DNA from: an uncultured delta proteobacterium
GTDB taxonomy: Bacteria; Desulfobacterota; WTBG01; CAIYCZ01; CAIRTM01
Assembly (NCBI GenBank): GCA_903911225.1
Contig: CAIWCT010000230.1
Coordinates: 1-46,861, forward strand
Length of the DNA stretch: 46,861 nucleotides
Reading direction: 5' to 3'
Part shown: piece after piece, positions 16,064-23,671 of the stretch
How positions within the stretch are numbered: position 1 is the first letter of the stretch
Layout: each line of letters opens with the position of its first letter
Translations under genes and position numbers: made by a program
The notes under the pieces: model-generated
The model's input: only the letters and a program-made list of their open reading frames with translations
Databases searched by the model: none
Told to the model about the DNA's origin: nothing

Positions 16064-18892
16064 ATGAAAAAACGTTTAAGTCTAATCGTTGGGCTGTTCT
16101 GTATCATCTCTATGGTCGCATGCTTTTCATGCAGCAAGGAACCGGAAAAGCCCAAAAATCTTTCAGCGCAGGGCAACAAATTAAAAATCGCCGTTATCGG
16201 GCACTCGGACTTCGTGCCTGATCAAACACAGATCAGCGCAGGCTCCTCCATTGGCCTTCCCGATGTGCTGACCGACCGCATATTGGAGAACCTTACAAAC
16301 AGCAAACGCTTCGTTCCGGTCGAGAGAAAAGCGCTGAGAAGAATTGTTCTTGAGCAGCGCTTCGGCAAGGATTTACAAAAAACCTATCTTGACCGCACGC
16401 TTGACAGCGCCATCACCAATATGAAAGAAGTCGGCGGCGGATTTGTCGTGGGCGCTCCGGTTGTCGCGCCGGGTGCTACCGGCGGCGGCATTGCAGCAGG
16501 CGGGGGTGATGTGGGAACAACAGGCGCTCTTGCAAACTATAATGATATTTTAAAAGACTTCAAAGATCTTGGCTCCGCAGCAGGCGCAGACTATATTGTG
16601 CTCGGCAATCTTGAAAAGCTGACAAAGACAACCCAGCAGACAGCTGTGCCCTACAGTGACTCGGGCCGGACAGTACAGAAAAACTCCATCGAAGCAAGGA
16701 TGAACATCCGCATTATCGAGGTGAAATCTGGAATAATCGCAGGCGCGGCAAGCATCAAAACAATGGTAACCGAAACGGCTTTTACCGGCGGGGCTCCAGC
16801 CGGCGATGAATTCTCATTCTTTGACCATTTGGGCCGCCTGGCTGCCGTTAAGATCCTTGATGCCACATTCCCTGCCCGTATCGCAAGCCTTCAGCCTATG
16901 GTTATATCACGAGGTCTTAATGACGGCGCAAAGGCGGGAGATATTTATCTTATTCAGCGCGAAGGCAAAGAAATAAAAGATGATGCCGGTGTTTCAATCG
17001 GCAAAGTGAAATCAGATATAGGACGTGTAGAAATCGTCACTCCTCAGGAAACATTATCAATCGTAAACCCGATAGCCGGACAGGGGTTTACAAAAGATGA
17101 TCTTGCGGTTCTTGATATACAGGCAGGTGACGCAAAAATGTCAAACGTTCCGGCAAGCGCACCGGTTAATCTTGCTGGCAAGCCTACAGACAATAAGCAG
17201 CTTCCGCGCCTTGCCGTCGGGCTGATAAAGTCGCGGTCCACAGCCCGGACCGGCCAGGGTGCCGAGGAACATACGCCATTATTCACCGATACGATCATCT
17301 CCAAGCTCACCCAGTCAAAACGTTTTGAGATGATTGACCGGCAGGAAGTCGACCAGCTGCTCAATGAGCAGACAGCCCAAGCCCTTGCTGAAAACCGCGA
17401 TCTGCCCAGCGCCATGGGAACTCTCAAAGGTGTGGACTATCTCGTGTACGGCAATCTTGCCAACTTTAATATTGAAGACCAGACCACACAGCTTCCCAAC
17501 TCATCGCGGGTGTTCAAGCAAAAAATCGGCTATGCCGAAGGTAATATGCGCATCGTTGATGCACGAAGCGGAAAGATTATGGAATCAAGAACCGTCTCGG
17601 TCAAGGAAACCCTTGATGCCGAAGGCGATTGCAGCAGAATTATTTCAGCTCTTGCAAATGCCTATGCCGAAGTAGTTGTTCTGAATCTTTTGAATGCTAT
17701 TTACCCGATCAAGGTCGCGGCTGTAAGCGGTGACTGCCTGGCATATGTAAACAGGGGAACTGACGGCGGCCTTTTTGCCGGCGAAACACTTGATGCATTT
17801 AAGCCCGGGAAACCGGTCATTGATCCTGATACAGGTGTGCAGCTTGGTTTCGAAGAAACAAATGTCATTGGGCAGGTTGTGCTCAGCGAAGTTGAAGATG
17901 CACGCAGCAAGGGCACGCATACAAGGGGCTGCCCGCTTCAGCCCGGCGATCTCCTGAAAAGAACGGCAAAGAATAAGGGCCTGAGGACTGCTGAAGGTGG
18001 AAAAGAAGAACCAGCCAGCACAGGCGGCTCTCTGCCTGACGGGGCAGACAAGGCAGGGGCGCGTAGCGGCAAGGCAACGCTCGCCGTTGGCCTCATCAGA
18101 CTAAATCAGAGCGCGGTCACGGATGGCATAGATCAGGGCCACATGAAGCGCATAACAGATGACTTTATTGTAAAGCTCACCAACACCAACCGTTTCAAGG
18201 TTATGGAGCGCCAGGAGGTGGACCAAGTGCTTGATGAAAAATCATTTGCTGCGGTTACTTCCGGAGGCAACATTCAAGACCGGCTCAAGCAGCTTGTGGG
18301 CGCCGATTATCTGATCCATGGCGAAGTCTCAAATCTTTATACAGATACTGAAAGAAAAACAATTAAGGCTCTTGGTGAAGAGCAGGTCAGGACCTTCGGA
18401 ATAGCCGAAGGCACGGTTCGCATTGTTGATGTCCATACCGGTGCAATTGTAGCGGCTGATAAAATCCGCCTTAATGAGCGCATCAAACAATCGGGGGATG
18501 CAACGCAGGCATTGAGCAGCCTCATGGATCGTTTCACTACTGAATCAGTGGCTATGATTCTCGGCAGGCTTTACCCCATAAAGGTGCTTGGATCGACCGC
18601 AGAGGGAACTGTGTATGTTAACAGGGGCATGGATGCAGGCCTAAAGATCGGCAGCACTTTTGATGTCATGCGCCCAGGCCAAGACCTTGTTGACAAGGAT
18701 ACGGGTATTTCATTCGGCAAAGCCGAAACAAAGGTGGCATCACTTGAAATTACTTCTGTTGAAGCATCACGATCAATTGCCCGCATTAATTCCGGCAGCG
18801 ATGTCAGAGAGGGAGATATTTTGCGTGTTCCGCAAATTGACACCAGAAGAGAAGCGGCGGAAAAGCCGAAAGTAATGCAGCCTGCATGGTGA
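16064..18892 (+). CDS. Lipoprotein with three tandem CsgG-like units
   Basis: This 942-residue protein has a signal ending in a lipobox (ISMVACFSCSKE). Three repeats follow. Each has a CsgG/TolB-N-like alpha-beta domain starting KLKIAVIGH, LPRLAVGLI or ATLAVGLIR (about residues 44, 380, 669), with FVPVERKALRRIVLEQ, FEMIDRQEVDQLLNEQ and FKVMERQEVDQVLDEK, then ADYIVLGN, VDYLVYGN or ADYLIHGE. Each is followed by a beta module: FPARIASLQ, YPIKVAAVS, YPIKVLGST, then V-N-R-G-x-D-G/A-G-L (from about 268, 547, 837). Curli CsgG is a nonamer with one such domain per chain; a three-unit chain could assemble with fewer subunits. I know of no characterised protein with this layout. Confidence 0.75.
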   Translation: MKKRLSLIVGLFCIISMVACFSCSKEPEKPKNLSAQGNKLKIAVIGHSDFVPDQTQISAGSSIGLPDVLTDRILENLTNSKRFVPVERKALRRIVLEQRFGKDLQKTYLDRTLDSAITNMKEVGGGFVVGAPVVAPGATGGGIAAGGGDVGTTGALANYNDILKDFKDLGSAAGADYIVLGNLEKLTKTTQQTAVPYSDSGRTVQKNSIEARMNIRIIEVKSGIIAGAASIKTMVTETAFTGGAPAGDEFSFFDHLGRLAAVKILDATFPARIASLQPMVISRGLNDGAKAGDIYLIQREGKEIKDDAGVSIGKVKSDIGRVEIVTPQETLSIVNPIAGQGFTKDDLAVLDIQAGDAKMSNVPASAPVNLAGKPTDNKQLPRLAVGLIKSRSTARTGQGAEEHTPLFTDTIISKLTQSKRFEMIDRQEVDQLLNEQTAQALAENRDLPSAMGTLKGVDYLVYGNLANFNIEDQTTQLPNSSRVFKQKIGYAEGNMRIVDARSGKIMESRTVSVKETLDAEGDCSRIISALANAYAEVVVLNLLNAIYPIKVAAVSGDCLAYVNRGTDGGLFAGETLDAFKPGKPVIDPDTGVQLGFEETNVIGQVVLSEVEDARSKGTHTRGCPLQPGDLLKRTAKNKGLRTAEGGKEEPASTGGSLPDGADKAGARSGKATLAVGLIRLNQSAVTDGIDQGHMKRITDDFIVKLTNTNRFKVMERQEVDQVLDEKSFAAVTSGGNIQDRLKQLVGADYLIHGEVSNLYTDTERKTIKALGEEQVRTFGIAEGTVRIVDVHTGAIVAADKIRLNERIKQSGDATQALSSLMDRFTTESVAMILGRLYPIKVLGSTAEGTVYVNRGMDAGLKIGSTFDVMRPGQDLVDKDTGISFGKAETKVASLEITSVEASRSIARINSGSDVREGDILRVPQIDTRREAAEKPKVMQPAW

Positions 18893-18903
18893 TCTACTTA
18901 AAG

Positions 18904-18924
18904 GATTCTTGCAGCAAAAGAATC
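18904..18924 (+). other. Hairpin downstream of the triple CsgG-like gene
   Basis: GATTCTT and AAGAATC pair perfectly around a seven-base loop, 12 bases after the stop codon. No T-run follows directly, so its role as a terminator is uncertain. The next gene starts 137 bases later. Confidence 0.4.
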
Positions 18925-19060
18925 AGCAAAAACATGCTTGTACAGAGTATTGTTTGCCTCTTAATTATTTTTTTTCTGGAACGATGTCAGAAGAGCGCTT
19001 AAATAAATAAGTCCTCCATATGACATAATTAAATAGAAGGTTTTTTTATAGGGGGAACGT

Positions 19061-20584
19061 ATGAAAACTAAAAATTGCAAAATATTAATGTTGACTTGCT
19101 TTTTAGCGTTTGTGCCTTTCATTTCTAAAAATTCTGTATCTGCCGAAGAGTTGGTTGAGTCGAAAACAATAACTTATGCTGGTTATGGCGAAACCTTTAT
19201 ACCAGTTAAAGATTTGCATAGGTCTGGCTCTGTAAGTGATGCTTATCAAATGCACCTGCAAAAAGCTAAATCATTTGATGATAACCCATTATCTAATCTT
19301 GAAGCCGCATTTCTTGCGCTTGACGCAGGAAAAAGCTCAGATGCCGTTAATTATTTGGCTAAATCCGAGATGATTTTTGCAAAAAATGACAGTGGCTCTA
19401 AAATAGGGGGTTGGTTCAGCGCCACAGGTGATTTTCTTGGAGAAACAGTTACGGGTAATGAAGAAAAGCATCAATATAGTGGGGAAGGCTATGAAAAAGT
19501 TTTAATGCTTAACTTAAAAAGCATAGCATACCTTCTTGATGGAGAGCGCAAGGCGTATAATGTTACACGACGCGCTATTAACTGGCAGGATGTTGAAAGA
19601 AAAAGATTTGAAAAAAACATACAAGAGGCAAAGGCGGAATTAGAAAAAGAGAAGAATTCATTAAACGCAAAAAACAAATCGGCTGATTTTAATTTTTCGT
19701 CAATTATTTTACAAGAGTATGCGCCAATGGAAAAGAAAGCCATGAAATTACCAAGCGCTTTTGTTAATCCATTTGCATATTATGTTGCCGGTATGGTGCA
19801 GGAGTTTGATAGCTTTGATGATAAAAGCCTGCGTGATAATGCTTTAATTTCATACAAGAAAGCACTTGAGTTGAATCCTGAAAGCGCGGTACTTAAAGAA
19901 GCGGTTAATGACCTTCAAAAACCCAAAGCAAGTGGTACACGGTTGGTGCATATCGTCGCTGGCGATGGTTATGTCCCTGAAAAAAAACTTCTTACTATTA
20001 ACAAAGCCATTCCAATTGATACCCAACAGGGCAGAAAATATGTTATTGCTCCGATGAAAATAGCCCTATATGTGCCAAATGATGCGGATGTGCATCGCAT
20101 TGAAGTCTCAAACATGAGTGGAAAAAAACTAGCTACTCTTTCAAATGTTGCCGATATTGAGGCAATATGCTTGCGCTACCAGAAAGACAGCTCTACCGTG
20201 AGGGCATTAAGAGCGGAGCTTGCTCACTTCCGTACAGTAATGGAGCAGACCGTCTTTCAAGGACTTCAAGAGTCTTCCAATCAAAATAGTGGCAAAGATC
20301 CAAATGCTGCCGGGTTTTTTACCATGCTTGGCGCTTGGCGCGATAGTGCGACACATCCGGACATGCGATCATGGATGACCTTGCCCGCAAGTATGCAGGC
20401 CGCAAGATTTTACATTCCTAAAGATTTAGATAAAGTTAAATTGACTTCCTATAATGCCTCTGGCAAGGTTGTGGCTTCAGCTACGGTTTCGCTTGACAAT
20501 AAAGATCATAACTTTATATATGCCCGCAGCCTGAATCAAAACTTGTATGCTTACAGCAATAAAAAGATGTGGTTTTCAAAATAG
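19061..20584 (+). CDS. COG3014-like secreted TPR protein
   Basis: This 507-residue protein has an N-terminal signal (ILMLTCFLAFVPFI, cleavage near SVSA). The N-terminal half is helical, with TPR-like repeats: FDDNPLSNLEAAFLALDAGK, then KVLMLNLKSIAYLLDGERKA and a long charged coiled coil (about 185-215). Next comes FVNPFAYYVAGMVQEF and a TPR with SYKKALELNPESAVLKEAV. The C-terminal half is beta-rich, with RLVHIVAGDGYVPEKK and DMRSWMTLPASMQAARFYIP. This layout, immediately before ycfL-like and lpoB-like genes, fits the uncharacterised COG3014 family found beside lpoB in gammaproteobacteria. The base composition is visibly poorer in GC than the preceding gene, which may indicate separate acquisition. 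The biochemical role is unknown. Confidence 0.72.
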   Translation: MKTKNCKILMLTCFLAFVPFISKNSVSAEELVESKTITYAGYGETFIPVKDLHRSGSVSDAYQMHLQKAKSFDDNPLSNLEAAFLALDAGKSSDAVNYLAKSEMIFAKNDSGSKIGGWFSATGDFLGETVTGNEEKHQYSGEGYEKVLMLNLKSIAYLLDGERKAYNVTRRAINWQDVERKRFEKNIQEAKAELEKEKNSLNAKNKSADFNFSSIILQEYAPMEKKAMKLPSAFVNPFAYYVAGMVQEFDSFDDKSLRDNALISYKKALELNPESAVLKEAVNDLQKPKASGTRLVHIVAGDGYVPEKKLLTINKAIPIDTQQGRKYVIAPMKIALYVPNDADVHRIEVSNMSGKKLATLSNVADIEAICLRYQKDSSTVRALRAELAHFRTVMEQTVFQGLQESSNQNSGKDPNAAGFFTMLGAWRDSATHPDMRSWMTLPASMQAARFYIPKDLDKVKLTSYNASGKVVASATVSLDNKDHNFIYARSLNQNLYAYSNKKMWFSK

Positions 20585-20601
20585 TGCAGAGAGGAGGATG
20601 T

Positions 20602-21060
20602 ATGAATTTTTTTAAGTTATTGGCAATGGTATGCGCTATTGGTTTTGTTATGATGAATGGCTGCTCATCCATGCCCGATTCAAACCAGCGCACCGTACCA
20701 CAATCTATGATTGATACAAGCAACCCAAGAGCTAAATTAATAGTGGGGTCAAAAAAGCTTGTAAATAAAATTGTCTTACTTGATCCGCGCTTCCGTGTCC
20801 TGGGACAAATGACTCAGGCCGAGGTAACAGTTCAAAATCTTACCGATGACCGTTATACACTCGAATATAAGTATGACTGGGAAGACAGCCAGGGCTTTTC
20901 AGTAGATAGCCGCAGCATGTGGCACCGCTTCACGCTTACGGCGAGGCAGACGCAGAGGTTTCAGTCTACAGGCAAAACACCGGAGGCCGTAAATATAATT
21001 TTCACCATCAGGCTTCCTGATGATGCATTTATAGAAATGTATAAACAAGAAGAAAAATAA
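20602..21060 (+). CDS. YcfL-like lipoprotein (DUF1425)
   Basis: This 152-residue protein has a lipobox (GFVMMNGCSSMP). The body has AKLIVGSKKLVNKIVLLDPR, AEVTVQNLTDDRYTLEYKYD and W-E-D-S-Q-G-F-S-V near the middle. A beta sandwich follows, ending FTLTARQTQRFQSTGKTPEA. This matches the YcfL/DUF1425 pattern. In E. coli ycfL sits directly before lpoB, as here. The chosen ATG has GAGGAGG four bases upstream; an earlier in-frame ATG at 20569 lies inside the previous gene and lacks a ribosome site. Probably an outer-membrane lipoprotein facing the periplasm. The exact role is not established for the family. Confidence 0.78.
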   Translation: MNFFKLLAMVCAIGFVMMNGCSSMPDSNQRTVPQSMIDTSNPRAKLIVGSKKLVNKIVLLDPRFRVLGQMTQAEVTVQNLTDDRYTLEYKYDWEDSQGFSVDSRSMWHRFTLTARQTQRFQSTGKTPEAVNIIFTIRLPDDAFIEMYKQEEK

Positions 21061-21081
21061 TTACAAGGGAGGACAAGGGAA

Positions 21082-21624
21082 ATGCAAAAAATGTATCTTG
21101 CAACACTTAAAAAAGTATGTGCAATTGGTTTACTCTGTATGGTTTATGGTTGCGCATCCGGCACATTCGGGCAGCAGGGCGATGTGGCCATACTTGATTC
21201 GGGCAATAGGGCACATCTTCAGGCCGATTTGACAGGGGGGGATTATCTTGCCTTCGCCGAAAAGGTCACCGATAAAATGCTCAAATCACCCGTAGTGGGA
21301 AGCTGGGGTGCAAAAAAACCCAAGCTTATTGTCGGCAGACTCAAAAACAACACCGACAATGAAGGCATCCGTGTGCAGGATATTCATGACCGTATACAGG
21401 AAACCATTTTTGGCTCTGGTCTTGTGAGAATTGTTGACGAATCGGCCACCTCTTTTGACTATATTATAAAAACCGAAATAACCAACACTCGCCAGCTCGG
21501 CAACGACGGCCAAGAGCTGGCGTATTTTACTCTTCAGCTGAAGATGTTTACACTCAGCGGCGAGCTAATGGGCCAGTGGTCCGATGACCTGCCGCTGGGG
21601 AAGGCAAAGAAGCGGTTGTTTTAA
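21082..21624 (+). CDS. LpoB-like penicillin-binding-protein activator lipoprotein
   Basis: This 180-residue protein has a lipobox (GLLCMVYGCASGTF). The body resembles LpoB/YcfM: GGDYLAFAEKVTDKMLKSPV, PKLIVGRLKNNTDNEGIRVQ, IQETIFGSGLVRIVDESATS, FDYIIKTEITNTRQL, FTLQLKMFTLSGELMGQWSD. E. coli LpoB is an outer-membrane lipoprotein that reaches through the periplasm to activate PBP1B. This one lacks the long Pro-rich linker, so its reach or partner may differ. LpoB shares a TolB-N/CsgG-related fold, which links it to the CsgG-like genes upstream. A GGGAGG site precedes the ATG. The gap to the YcfL-like gene is 21 bp, so they form an operon. Confidence 0.8.
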   Translation: MQKMYLATLKKVCAIGLLCMVYGCASGTFGQQGDVAILDSGNRAHLQADLTGGDYLAFAEKVTDKMLKSPVVGSWGAKKPKLIVGRLKNNTDNEGIRVQDIHDRIQETIFGSGLVRIVDESATSFDYIIKTEITNTRQLGNDGQELAYFTLQLKMFTLSGELMGQWSDDLPLGKAKKRLF

Positions 21625-21816
21625 GATCAGCACAGAGCGCTACCGTCACACCTCTGGATTTCTGAAATTGTGAAATAACTTTGGTTAAGATGGATAATCA
21701 CGCATGCGCCAGGGAAAAAGCATTCAACATACGCAGGATTCATCTGGTGCGCGCACGTAATCTGTGACTGCATAGATGATAGTATTTTGTTCAATGAACA
21801 TCCAGGGAGGAAAGGT

Positions 21817-22176
21817 ATGCCAAAACTTACTGTCAGTATAAAACTGGTGCTCGCAGCTATTATTTTCAGCACGGTCTGCTCGGGCTGTATTACCAAAAGC
21901 GCCTCTGTTGCCCCTTCATCAACTCCTATTACTGCCGATAGAACCTATACGGTTATCAATGAAACTTCGGGGTCTTCCTCGGGGTTTATTATCCTTGGCC
22001 TGATTCCCTTGGCCTCGCTGGAGCCTACAAAAAGTGCCCGTGATGCTGCAATTGATCAAATCAAGGCTGATGCAATCATTGACTGTCAGATCGAGTATTC
22101 CGTATTTGATATTTTTTCTATTTTTACTTTCATTAAAACTACGGTATCGGGGAAAGGCATAAAATTTCATGAATGA
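21817..22176 (+). CDS. Small lipoprotein A of a tandem pair (TRL-like)
   Basis: This 119-residue protein has a lipobox (IIFSTVCSGCITKSA). The mature part reads VAPSSTPITADRTYTVINE, then SGSSSGFIILGLIPLASLEP, then SARDAAIDQIKADAIIDCQI and a beta-rich end finishing VSGKGIKFHE. The pattern of a Gly/Ser-rich hydrophobic hairpin followed by a helix and a short beta domain is reminiscent of TRL-like lipoproteins, but I cannot assign a family firmly. The ATG at 21817 follows GGGAGGAAAGG and was preferred to an in-frame ATG at 21787. The end overlaps the next gene, a clear paralogue. Confidence 0.62.
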   Translation: MPKLTVSIKLVLAAIIFSTVCSGCITKSASVAPSSTPITADRTYTVINETSGSSSGFIILGLIPLASLEPTKSARDAAIDQIKADAIIDCQIEYSVFDIFSIFTFIKTTVSGKGIKFHE

Positions 22177-22567
22177 ACTAATTGTTATAAACAGGAAGGG
22201 GCTTCTGCATATCCATATAACAATCTGCGCCTGCATAGCCTGTATACTGATCCTGCCAGGCTGCATCACAACGCCTGTAGGCATGGCTCCATCAACGATC
22301 CCGCTAACCAGTTCGGACCAGTATACAGTCCTTAGCCAAGAGGAAGTAAGCGGTACATCCTCGGGTATAAGCTTTTTAAATATGTTTGCTCTCAAATCTC
22401 TGAACACTGAAGATGCAAAAACAGAGGCCATAAAATCCGCTGCTGCCGATGCACTGATTGATGTCACCGTTGACTGTAGCAGCTTTAATTTTCCGCTGCG
22501 GTTATTTCCCGTAATTACCATTGACAGCGTGACGGTCAGGGGAAAGCCCATTAAGCTGAACCGATAA
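22169..22567 (+). CDS. Small lipoprotein B of a tandem pair
   Basis: This 132-residue protein has a lipobox (ACILILPGCITTPV). Its mature part follows lipoprotein A step by step: MAPSTIPLTSSDQYTVLSQE, SGTSSGISFLNMFALKSLNT, DAKTEAIKSAAADALIDVTV and an end VTVRGKPIKLNR. The two are therefore tandem duplicates that have diverged. The ATG overlaps the preceding stop by eight bases, so translation is coupled. The hydrophobic hairpin after SGxSSG may insert in a membrane. The function is unknown. Confidence 0.62.
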   Translation: MNELIVINRKGLLHIHITICACIACILILPGCITTPVGMAPSTIPLTSSDQYTVLSQEEVSGTSSGISFLNMFALKSLNTEDAKTEAIKSAAADALIDVTVDCSSFNFPLRLFPVITIDSVTVRGKPIKLNR

Positions 22568-22633
22568 ATAAAAATTAGAACGAATAAAGGAATGTGTCCT
22601 CTGAACCTTTATGTATGAGTTAGAAAACAATCA

Positions 22634-23524
22634 ATGAGCATGCAGCAAAGACTCCACCTGAGGTTATTTCTTGTAGCAGCACTATTTTCTCTTTCTGCCT
22701 GTGCTGACAATATTATCGCGCTGAATCCAAACAGCCCCCCTGAATATCAGGCGCCTTCTGATGCTAAGCGTGTCCACATCCCGGTAAAGGTTGTGGTGCA
22801 GGGAACCGACAATATGGTGTTCTTGTTCAACGGTGTTTTTGAAAGCGGTAAATACAAGCTGCCCTATCGAACCGCCCTTGAAAAAATAATTTCCGCGAGG
22901 GCAACTGCAACCTTTGACAATCCAACGCCAAACCCGGTTAACTCCTGTCTGCTTGAAGTAGCAGCCCAATCCGCAGTTCTGAAGCTTCGCGGCAAAGATG
23001 AACCTGCAGAGTTTTCAACCCAGATCATAACAAAGCTTAAAGCGCCAACAGGCCAAGTTCTGGCAGTGAAAATTTTCGATACTCAAAAAACTGCTGTGTT
23101 TGACGGTCAAAATGTTCCTGCGGCAGTCTGGGATTCCTGCGATGAAATCGGCAATCAGATCATGCGGTTTTATAGCACCCATCCGGATGTTCTGGCCTTT
23201 GCCCAAGCTTCCAAGTCCAAGGTCATTGCGGAAAGACCTCCGGAGGTTGAGACTACCTCGAAAATTGAATTTTTTGAGCCTAATCAATCCGAACCTCAGC
23301 CAAAGCCTCCAGCAAAGGAACTTAGCACCCATCAACCATCTTCGCAGCAGCAGTCCAAGCCAAAACCTGCAGCAAAGGAACTTAGCACCCATCAGGCACA
23401 GGCACAACAAGAGCACCAGGCACAGCCACAACAAGAACCACAACCACAACCACAACCACAACCACAACATAAACCCTCGCGCGATTCAGAGGAAGTATTG
23501 CCGCTTTTTGGCCCTAAAAATTAA
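22634..23524 (+). CDS. Lipoprotein with Pro/Gln-rich repetitive tail
   Basis: This 296-residue protein has a lipobox (VAALFSLSACADNI). Residues of about 45-200 form an apparent alpha/beta domain (KRVHIPVKVVVQGTDNMVFL, RTALEKIISARATATFDN, ILE-type strands, VWDSCDEIGNQIMRFYSTHP) of unrecognised family. The domain might resemble the LpoB/CsgG partner folds, but this is not clear. The last 80 residues are low complexity: two copies of PAKELSTHQ-like units, then a run of Gln and Pro. The tail could span peptidoglycan or bind a partner. The ribosome site is poor; ATG at 22640 is an alternative start. It is the last plus-strand gene of the lipoprotein cluster. Confidence 0.6.
   Translation: MSMQQRLHLRLFLVAALFSLSACADNIIALNPNSPPEYQAPSDAKRVHIPVKVVVQGTDNMVFLFNGVFESGKYKLPYRTALEKIISARATATFDNPTPNPVNSCLLEVAAQSAVLKLRGKDEPAEFSTQIITKLKAPTGQVLAVKIFDTQKTAVFDGQNVPAAVWDSCDEIGNQIMRFYSTHPDVLAFAQASKSKVIAERPPEVETTSKIEFFEPNQSEPQPKPPAKELSTHQPSSQQQSKPKPAAKELSTHQAQAQQEHQAQPQQEPQPQPQPQPQHKPSRDSEEVLPLFGPKN
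23310..23467 (+). repeat. Direct repeats and CCACAA microsatellite inside a coding tail
   Basis: A 25-base unit (CAGCAAAGGAACTTAGCACC plus CATCA) occurs twice, 60 bases apart, near 23311 and 23371. It is followed by five exact CCACAA hexamers at 23438-23467. The units are multiples of three, so changes in copy number would lengthen or shorten the Pro/Gln tail without a frameshift. Confidence 0.85.
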
Positions 23525-23671
23525 ATTCTAAAATAGCTCAATCTCTGCATCTCGGGTAATCAAAGACATTATAACTTTCATGGGCAAGTCGCAGCAAGCT
23601 TTGGTGAATCAACCGATCGCTGATAAAAAAGTTGCTTTTGAAGCAGGCAGAAGCTATATGAAAAATTTATT

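Noticed and set aside
13975-18892. Curli operon
   Set aside because: CsgG-like domains are present, but there is no CsgA/CsgB-type repeat protein, CsgE, CsgF or CsgD. The small secreted proteins lack the curlin repeat pattern.
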